Below, piece after piece: positions 5,168 to 9,680 of a DNA stretch of 9,680 bases; the first letter of the stretch is position 1; the number at the start of each line of letters is the position of its first letter. A program made the position numbers and the translations under genes. A model generated the notes under the pieces. That model did not search any database, was not told the DNA's origin, and saw only the letters and a list, made by a program, of their open reading frames with translations. Source of the DNA: Minisyncoccota bacterium (GTDB lineage: Bacteria; Patescibacteriota; Minisyncoccia; Phycocordibacterales; UBA2100); contig JAESTJ010000013.1 of assembly GCA_016763615.1 (NCBI GenBank), positions 1 to 9,680 of the forward strand, given 5' to 3'.

Positions 5168-7100
5168 CTCCTACAATCACTGGAATAACGATAGGATTTT
5201 TATGCGTTTCTTGGAGGAGGAATTTTGCAACAACGTCGACTATCTCATCTTTAACTGTGTCTATGTCTACTTTGCGGGAGCCCCTAAACCTATTTTCAAC
5301 GGTCTTTTTAATTATGAGGCGAGTTTGTCCTAGTAGTTCTTGCGACTCTCGTAAATACACAAAACCACGGGATATGATGTCTGGTGATTTTCGAAGCTTC
5401 CCAGTTCGAAGATTCACTGTAACTACAACAACAAAAATACCATCTTGAGATAGTGCCAGTCTGTCTTTAATAACCGCTTCTTGAATATCCCTAACATGAA
5501 GCCCTTCCACAATTCGGGTTGTCATAGGAGCTTTGGCTTTAACACGCACAAATTCTTTACCTTCATTTCGAATTTCGATGATAGTTCCATTGTCAGGGAT
5601 AATAATATCTTCCATTTTTAGACCGCAAGATTCTTGCATAAGGTCAGAGTGACCACGGAGCATATAGAAATATCCATGCTGTGGGATGAAGTACTTTGGG
5701 TTTACTTGCTTGTGAATCCATTTTGCTTCTTCAGCATTTCCGTGACCAGATGCGTGCACTTCGTCAGTTTCATAGGTGACAATATGCACTCCTTGCCGAG
5801 CCATCTTGTCTTTAAGGGACTGGACCGCACGCTCATTTCCCGGAATGACAGAAGAAGACAGAACTATAGTGTCTTTTGGTGTGAGTTTCACTTGACGGTG
5901 AGTTTTGTCGGCCATACGCATAAGAGCAGCATAGGTGTCTCCTTGAGCGCCAGTGGCTAAAATAAGTATTTTGCTTTCAGGATAGTCAGCCATTTGTTGC
6001 GAGGAGATAAGGGTACTCTTGCTAACACTTTTACCAAGTAAGCCGATTTCTTCAGCTATAGCAAGGTTTCCTTTCATACTGCGGCCTTCAAGGACTACTT
6101 TTCGTCCGTTCTTTTCCGCAATCTCAATAATTTTGATAACGCGTTCAAGTTGTGACGCAAAAGTTCCAATGATTAGCCGATGTTTTGTATTTTTGATTAT
6201 CTTTTCAAAGGTTTTAAACACCTTGTATTCAGGAACAGACCACCCTGGGCGACCTGTGTTAGTAGAATCCATAAGAAGACAAAGAATCTTTTCTTCCTTG
6301 AAGACACTGAAAGAATCAATTTCTTCCTGATCCACTACTCCAGTCCCATCATGGTTGAGCTTGATGTCTCCCGTGATAGTAATACCTCCATAGGGAGTTT
6401 TTATAATAACACCCATAGAATCAGGAATAGTATGAGTAACACCGTAAAAACGTATTGGTAGTTCACCAATTTTAATAGAGTCAGTAGTTTCTACTTCGCG
6501 GATGTCAATATTGGGTAAGTGTGGAAATTCCTCTTGTCGTTTTTTTATCATCACACCCGTGAGTCGGCGAGTATAAATTGGAGGATTTCCTATACGATCG
6601 ATAATATAGGGAATACCACCGATGTGATCGAGGTGACCATGGGTGATTATGATACCTTTAATTTTGTGTTTGTTATCCTCCAAATATTTAGTATTTGGAA
6701 GAATGTAGTCAACTCCAGGAGTATCATCCTGCTGAAAGAGGAATCCACAGTCGACAACAATAATGTCGTCGTTAAATTCTATTGCCGTCATGTTCCTCCC
6801 GATTTCTTCAACACCACCGAGTGGAATTATTCGAATGGTGTTTTTCTCCAATCGAGGAATTGCATCATCCTTCTTACGAGCGTGGGGCCTTGGCTGTGGA
6901 GGACCACGACGTTTTTGTGAGTTAAAACCTGTACGTGTTTTTTTACCACCCTTTTCAGATGTTGAAGTTGCACGTCCTTGGACACGCAGTCGTCCTCCTG
7001 CGTGAGTAGGCTTACTTGTGTGTCTAGACGAGCTTTCTCCTGAACTCTTGTGATTATTGTGCATCGGAGTGCGCCGACGTTCATTTTTTTTATTTTCCAT
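5163..7100 (-). CDS. rnj: Ribonuclease J with basic N-terminal extension
   Basis: This 645-residue metallo-beta-lactamase/beta-CASP RNase has 5'-3' exonuclease and endonuclease activity in mRNA decay and rRNA maturation. The core begins near residue 88 (TIRIIPLGGVEEIGRNM). Metal ligands are visible: HGHLDH (154-159), His223 in THTIPDS, Asp245 in TGDIKLNH and His475 in PQHG. MDSTN (277-281), SSSVIPGNE (415-423) and HASGHG (449-454) are the beta-CASP motifs. The C-terminal dimerisation/KH-like domain (~555-645) is present. Residues 1-85 are an added low-complexity tail rich in Arg, Lys, Gly, Ser and Pro, absent from the ~555-residue Bacillus enzymes. Such a tail could bind RNA or tether partners. 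A later start at Met13 would not remove it. No Shine-Dalgarno precedes the ATG; the best leaderless-type -10 is a weak CATAAC. The 195-nt gap upstream holds an inverted repeat. Confidence 0.95.
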   Translation of the reverse strand: MENKKNERRRTPMHNNHKSSGESSSRHTSKPTHAGGRLRVQGRATSTSEKGGKKTRTGFNSQKRRGPPQPRPHARKKDDAIPRLEKNTIRIIPLGGVEEIGRNMTAIEFNDDIIVVDCGFLFQQDDTPGVDYILPNTKYLEDNKHKIKGIIITHGHLDHIGGIPYIIDRIGNPPIYTRRLTGVMIKKRQEEFPHLPNIDIREVETTDSIKIGELPIRFYGVTHTIPDSMGVIIKTPYGGITITGDIKLNHDGTGVVDQEEIDSFSVFKEEKILCLLMDSTNTGRPGWSVPEYKVFKTFEKIIKNTKHRLIIGTFASQLERVIKIIEIAEKNGRKVVLEGRSMKGNLAIAEEIGLLGKSVSKSTLISSQQMADYPESKILILATGAQGDTYAALMRMADKTHRQVKLTPKDTIVLSSSVIPGNERAVQSLKDKMARQGVHIVTYETDEVHASGHGNAEEAKWIHKQVNPKYFIPQHGYFYMLRGHSDLMQESCGLKMEDIIIPDNGTIIEIRNEGKEFVRVKAKAPMTTRIVEGLHVRDIQEAVIKDRLALSQDGIFVVVVTVNLRTGKLRKSPDIISRGFVYLRESQELLGQTRLIIKKTVENRFRGSRKVDIDTVKDEIVDVVAKFLLQETHKNPIVIPVIVGV

Positions 7101-7167
7101 TATTGGTTATGAGATTAGTAATTGATAATGTTTTATTTTGTCCTTTTCGCAAATAATAATCTGCGAC

Positions 7168-7268
7168 TATTTTGCAGAATTTTGGCTGCAACTTGTCTCG
7201 GAAACTTCAAAATGCGATGCATTTCTCTGGTTTTTTCAACTACGTTTCGCTCAAAATTCTGTAAAATA
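7168..7268. repeat. Inverted repeat with nested hairpin, SBP-RNase J gap
   Basis: In the 195-nt gap between the substrate-binding protein stop and the RNase J start, ATTTTGCAGAATTTT (7169-7183) is the reverse complement of AAAATTCTGTAAAAT (7253-7267) at 14 of 15 positions. One more pair (7168/7268) extends it outward. Weaker matching runs inward to about 7194 and 7242. The interval between the arms contains a perfect hairpin, AAATGC-GAT-GCATTT (7210-7224). On the minus strand it lies in the 3' UTR of the binding-protein gene and the 5' leader region of RNase J. No T-run makes it a standard terminator. The rest of the gap (7101-7167, 7269-7295) is AT-rich with no gene I can support. Confidence 0.55.
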
Positions 7269-7295
7269 TGTCTTGAAGATTACTTACGAGGAGGC

Positions 7296-9044
7296 CTACT
7301 CTTCAAAGAAGTGCCATACACGTTCTGTTTCTGTGTGCCAAAGATGAACTCCAGAAAACCTCTCACTTGGAGTGGTTACGAGTCCTATATTTTTCCCTAG
7401 AAGATTTTTCGGCGTTACATAAAGGAAGTCGGGTGCATAGAGAAAAATAGCAGGAGCGTCGTCGAAGATTTCTTCCTCGAATTTCAGATAGAGTTCATCT
7501 CGCTCTTCCTTATCTGAAATAGTGCGAGCCTTTGCGAGCAAATCATCAACAGATGAATTTGTGTAGATAGCTATATTAAGACCTGGATCATTTTTTTGTG
7601 ATGAGTGCCAAAAAGCGAATAAATCAAGACCACGCCCAACTACCTCCCCGAAAAGTAGAGCTTCATATTCACGGGGACGGATTATATTTTGGTTTAAATC
7701 ACCTGTTTCAAATACATCTACTTTTACTGGTATTCCAAACTCAGTCCATGCAGTCGCTGCTATTTGAGCTGCTTTTTTTAGTTCGGGAGTGTTAGCAGTC
7801 GCTATAGTAAATGTTAGAAGCTGTTCACCATCAGTCCATTGGTTAAGTTCTGAATCAAATTCCCAACCCGCATCCTCTAGTATTTCTCTAGCTTCACTGT
7901 GGCGTTCTTCGCGACTTTTTGATTTTTGAATTTGTGTATTTTGACCAGTTACTGTTTCTGGGGGGATGGGAGAGTTGATAATTGTTCCGTAACCATCAAG
8001 AACTTCACGTACGATTTGATCTTTATCTAATAGTACTTTTAGAGCGGTGCGCACCTGTTTTTGGGCGAACAAGTGATTTTGATTTTGGTTGAAGAAGATG
8101 GCAAATATTCGGGGAAAAGCGATACGCAACAATTCGGAGTCCTCAGATAAGTATTCGTTTAGCGCCGAAGATGATATGGAACTAAGGCTTGAAATTGAAC
8201 CAGAAGAGTAGGCGCGTAGGAGATCTTCTTCGTTTGCATAAAAATGTACTAACAATTTGTTTATAAACGGTCGACCTAGAGTGTAATCATTGTATGCTCG
8301 CAAATCGTACAGAGTGGGTATTCCAGAAGCGTTGTAGCTAATTTTCTTTAACTTGAAAGGACCAGAACCTATTGGCTGTACATTGAAATTGCTGAATGCG
8401 AATTCTTGAGGTGATACATTTACCCAAATGTGACGTGGAAGAATTCCGATGGTGGTGTTCTCCAGAAATGGCGCGTATGGTCGTTGTAGTATAAACTTAA
8501 GCTCTCGATCATTTATTTTCTCAACTCTCACTCCATCCCAATCAGCTCTTCGTGGACTCTTAATGGCATTGTCTTGTGCAGTTTCTACGGTGAATATAAC
8601 GTCATCAGCGGTAATGGGAACTCCGTCATGAAAACGTGCATCATCGCGAAGTACAAAGCGATATTCTTTTCCATCTTCTGATATCGAATAACGCTCAGCT
8701 AAGTCTGGTATTAGTATACCTGAAGGTCCTGGACGCAGAAGGCCGGTGTAAATAAGTTCAGTAAGATCACGATCAGTGTCTGAAAGTGCAAGAAGAGGAT
8801 TAATAAAGCGAGGCGCTCCAATAACTCCTTCACTAACAGAACCACCTCGAACAGGTATTTGAGTCGTAGTCTCACGATTAACTTGTGTGAATACAGCAAA
8901 AGAGCTTAAAACTAGTGCCGTAATTATAATCCAAAAAACAGTTCTCTCGAATGGAGAAAGTGTATCAATTATTTTATGAAGCACACCAACTTTAGGAAGT
9001 TGGTATTCACGCGCTAAATACGATACTGGAGTAGTGTCTTTCAT
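7296..9044 (-). CDS. ABC-type peptide-binding protein (SBP family 5), N-terminally anchored
   Basis: This 582-residue extracytoplasmic binding protein belongs to the OppA/DppA family (solute-binding family 5), which captures peptides or similar solutes for an ABC importer. The family signature runs from about residue 115 to 152: LAERYSISEDGKEYRF, then ARFHDGVPITADDVIFT. VRGGSVSEGVIGAPRFINPLL (65-85) is the usual start of the mature fold. Residues 1-35 are polar and probably cytosolic. A single hydrophobic segment (~36-53, FWIIITALVLSSFAVF) follows, with no lipobox Cys and no clear cleavage site, so the protein is likely held by an uncleaved helix rather than a lipid. No permease or ATPase gene lies in the window. 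A GAGG 10 nt before the ATG is the only plausible Shine-Dalgarno seen. The gene follows secG by 81 nt on the same strand. Confidence 0.9.
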   Translation of the reverse strand: MKDTTPVSYLAREYQLPKVGVLHKIIDTLSPFERTVFWIIITALVLSSFAVFTQVNRETTTQIPVRGGSVSEGVIGAPRFINPLLALSDTDRDLTELIYTGLLRPGPSGILIPDLAERYSISEDGKEYRFVLRDDARFHDGVPITADDVIFTVETAQDNAIKSPRRADWDGVRVEKINDRELKFILQRPYAPFLENTTIGILPRHIWVNVSPQEFAFSNFNVQPIGSGPFKLKKISYNASGIPTLYDLRAYNDYTLGRPFINKLLVHFYANEEDLLRAYSSGSISSLSSISSSALNEYLSEDSELLRIAFPRIFAIFFNQNQNHLFAQKQVRTALKVLLDKDQIVREVLDGYGTIINSPIPPETVTGQNTQIQKSKSREERHSEAREILEDAGWEFDSELNQWTDGEQLLTFTIATANTPELKKAAQIAATAWTEFGIPVKVDVFETGDLNQNIIRPREYEALLFGEVVGRGLDLFAFWHSSQKNDPGLNIAIYTNSSVDDLLAKARTISDKEERDELYLKFEEEIFDDAPAIFLYAPDFLYVTPKNLLGKNIGLVTTPSERFSGVHLWHTETERVWHFFEE

Positions 9045-9054
9045 TTTTAATTTT

Positions 9055-9058
9055 CCTC
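9055..9058 (-). promoter_or_regulatory. Shine-Dalgarno for the binding-protein gene
   Basis: GAGG on the minus strand, 10 nt before the ATG at 9044. It supports that start and contrasts with the other starts in the window, which lack a well-placed purine box. Confidence 0.5.
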
Positions 9059-9083
9059 ACGCAAACACAAAATACTGTGGAAC

Positions 9084-9089
9084 ATTTTA
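9084..9089 (-). promoter_or_regulatory. Possible -10 box upstream of the binding-protein gene
   Basis: TAAAAT (5/6) on the minus strand in the secG-SBP gap, 39 nt before the ATG. It would give a leader of about 33 nt, matching the presence of a Shine-Dalgarno here. No convincing -35 is visible, and read-through from secG is an alternative. Confidence 0.25.
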
Positions 9090-9119
9090 GTTGTTTGGGA
9101 GAGCTCAATAGAAACTTTC

Positions 9120-9135
9120 CGTAGCTTATGCTACG
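9120..9135 (-). other. Short perfect hairpin holding the secG stop codon
   Basis: CGTAGC-ATAA-GCTACG on the minus strand: a 6-bp perfect stem with a 4-nt loop, where the loop contains the TAA stop of secG. The following minus-strand bases (GGAAAGTTTC) have no T-tract, so it is not a standard intrinsic terminator. It may slow transcription or protect a 3' end between secG and the binding-protein gene. Confidence 0.4.
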
Positions 9136-9359
9136 AATAAATTTGCAAGCGCGGTAAGTGCAAAGAGTACACCAAGTACTATGGTTACGTAAAAAAGAGT
9201 ACGCTCCAAGCCACGACGAGTATGAAAACCCGAACTAAAGTTATCTGCACCGAATGCTCCACCAAGACCTGAACCAGTCTGCTGTAGCAGAATAGTTACA
9301 ATCAATAGGATGGAGAGCGCTATTTGTATGAACGGCAAAAAACCGATGAATGCTTCCAT
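9126..9359 (-). CDS. secG: Preprotein translocase subunit SecG
   Basis: This 77-residue membrane protein is the small accessory subunit of the SecYEG channel and assists SecA-driven export. It has the expected two-helix hairpin: helix 1 at ~7-25, a conserved glycine-rich loop QQTGSGLGGAFGAD (26-39), then TRRGLERTLFYVTIVLGVLF (47-66) leading into helix 2 (~54-75). Length and motifs are standard for the family. It lies upstream of an exported binding protein on the same strand, which fits a secretion role though not a dedicated pairing. The ATG has no Shine-Dalgarno, and the predicted transcript start is only 3-4 nt upstream. The stop codon lies in the loop of a small perfect hairpin. groES is divergent on the other side. 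Confidence 0.93.
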   Translation of the reverse strand: MEAFIGFLPFIQIALSILLIVTILLQQTGSGLGGAFGADNFSSGFHTRRGLERTLFYVTIVLGVLFALTALANLFVA

Positions 9360-9369
9360 GTCGAGGTCG

Positions 9370-9397
9370 AGTATAACAGGGGTATGAGAAATGGCAA
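9370..9397 (-). promoter_or_regulatory. secG promoter
   Basis: On the minus strand: -35 TTGCCA (9392-9397, 5/6 to TTGACA), a 16-bp spacer, and the extended -10 TGTTATACT (9370-9378; hexamer TATACT, 5/6). It is among the best promoters in the window. The expected +1 is near 9363, leaving a leader of only 3-4 nt before the ATG and no room for a Shine-Dalgarno. Confidence 0.65.
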
Positions 9398-9422
9398 GAC
9401 TGAATGCGTAATTACCATTTTC

Positions 9423-9451
9423 TTGCAGCAGGCATCAACTTTCCGTATAAT
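9423..9451 (+). promoter_or_regulatory. groES promoter
   Basis: TTGCAG (9423-9428), a 17-bp spacer and a perfect TATAAT (9446-9451). The -35 matches consensus only in TTG. The predicted +1 near 9458 gives a leader of about 49 nt, unlike the leaderless layout elsewhere. It stands back to back with the secG promoter, the two -35 boxes 25 bp apart. Confidence 0.5.
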
Positions 9452-9464
9452 GGCGTCCACGTAT

Positions 9465-9477
9465 GCACGGTAAGTGC
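9465..9477 (+). promoter_or_regulatory. Small hairpin in the groES leader
   Basis: GCAC-GGTAA-GTGC is a perfect 4-bp inverted repeat in the predicted leader, followed directly by GAGTGT (9478-9483), which resembles one half of the HrcA operator CIRCE (GAGTGC). A second half-site at the standard 9-nt spacing is absent, so this is at most a degenerate heat-shock operator or a leader hairpin. Confidence 0.2.
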
Positions 9478-9506
9478 GAGTGTTACAAATTTAAGCAATC
9501 TACTTC

Positions 9507-9680
9507 ATGACAAAAGTAAATATTATACCTCTTGGCGACAGGGTGTTAGTTGAGCCGAAGATGACGGATGAAAAAACTCCTGCTGGAATAATTATTCCTG
9601 ATGGAGCAGCAGAAAAGCAGAATGTTGGGACGGTTATAGCCGTTGGTACATTAGAGGAGATCAAAAATGTAAAAGTTGGA
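9507..9680 (+). CDS. groES: Co-chaperonin GroES, N-terminal part
   Basis: The first 58 residues of the 10-kDa co-chaperonin that caps GroEL during protein folding; the window edge cuts the gene. NIIPLGDRVLVEP (5-17) is the canonical first strand. KTPAGIIIPDGA (23-34) is the mobile loop, with the hydrophobic GIII tripod that contacts GroEL. GTVIAVG (41-47) is the next conserved strand. The ATG is set by this match; no Shine-Dalgarno precedes it (the bases are AATCTACTTC). groEL probably follows outside the window. The gene is divergent from secG across a 147-nt region holding both promoters. Confidence 0.95.
   Translation, partial: MTKVNIIPLGDRVLVEPKMTDEKTPAGIIIPDGAAEKQNVGTVIAVGTLEEIKNVKVG

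Noticed and set aside
5634..6920. Several + strand open frames inside the RNase J region
   Set aside because: They are antisense to a protein with complete catalytic motifs, and none has recognisable domains.
7269..7295. Intrinsic terminator after the binding-protein gene
   Set aside because: No GC-rich stem followed by a T-run is present on the minus strand here; only the AT-rich inverted repeat further on is visible.
7138..7347. Small + strand open frame (69 codons) across the SBP-RNase J gap
   Set aside because: It runs through the inverted repeat and into the antisense of the binding-protein gene, has no start signal and shows no family resemblance. Treated as chance.
9461..9487. A possible CIRCE (HrcA) operator before groES
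   Set aside because: GAGTGT resembles one half-site, but the left half would need GCACTC nine bases upstream. The nearest match, GCACGG, is seven bases away with two mismatches, so spacing and sequence both fail.

Overview
The window reads as a compact, AT-leaning bacterial chromosome segment of the Patescibacteria (candidate phyla radiation, Parcubacteria-like) type. This is an inference from protein style: a helix-hairpin-helix adenine glycosylase of the cluster-less kind, an oligopeptide-binding protein with an uncleaved N-terminal anchor instead of a lipoprotein signal, RNase J with a basic N-terminal extension, small orphan membrane proteins, and short intergenic gaps. TGA is used as a stop (dinB, nth) and Trp is encoded by TGG, so the UGA-Gly code of Gracilibacteria/SR1 is not in use. 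No tRNA, rRNA, CRISPR array or recognisable insertion sequence was seen.

Left part, + strand (1-3967): the 3' end of a Y-family DNA polymerase (dinB); three small multipass membrane proteins of unknown function; an endonuclease III homologue (nth); a HAD-superfamily phosphatase; and a MutY-like adenine glycosylase that overlaps the phosphatase gene by 11 nt. Three of the seven genes are DNA-repair genes. Both glycosylases lack an intact [4Fe-4S] ligand set: Nth keeps two of four cysteines, with His and Trp at the third and fourth positions, and the MutY homologue has none. The MutY homologue also has Glu where the catalytic Asp is expected and lacks the C-terminal Nudix-like domain.

Middle and right, - strand (3960-9359): secG, an anchored family-5 substrate-binding protein, RNase J and an MFS transporter, in that transcriptional order. 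The MFS gene runs tail to tail into mutY with an 8-nt overlap. At the right edge groES begins on the + strand, divergent from secG, and is cut by the window end; groEL would be expected beyond it.

Two signals go beyond gene content. First, starts rarely have a Shine-Dalgarno sequence. Several instead have a good -10 hexamer about 6-8 nt before the ATG, predicting leaderless or near-leaderless mRNAs. In two cases (nth and the MFS gene) the TATAAT is built from the last Val codon plus the TAA stop of the upstream gene. Second, two of the longer gaps (1307-1441 and 7101-7295) hold long imperfect inverted repeats with central hairpins. These could be structured RNA, terminators or small non-autonomous repeat elements. 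They are the best candidates here for something undescribed, together with the three histidine-containing small membrane proteins.
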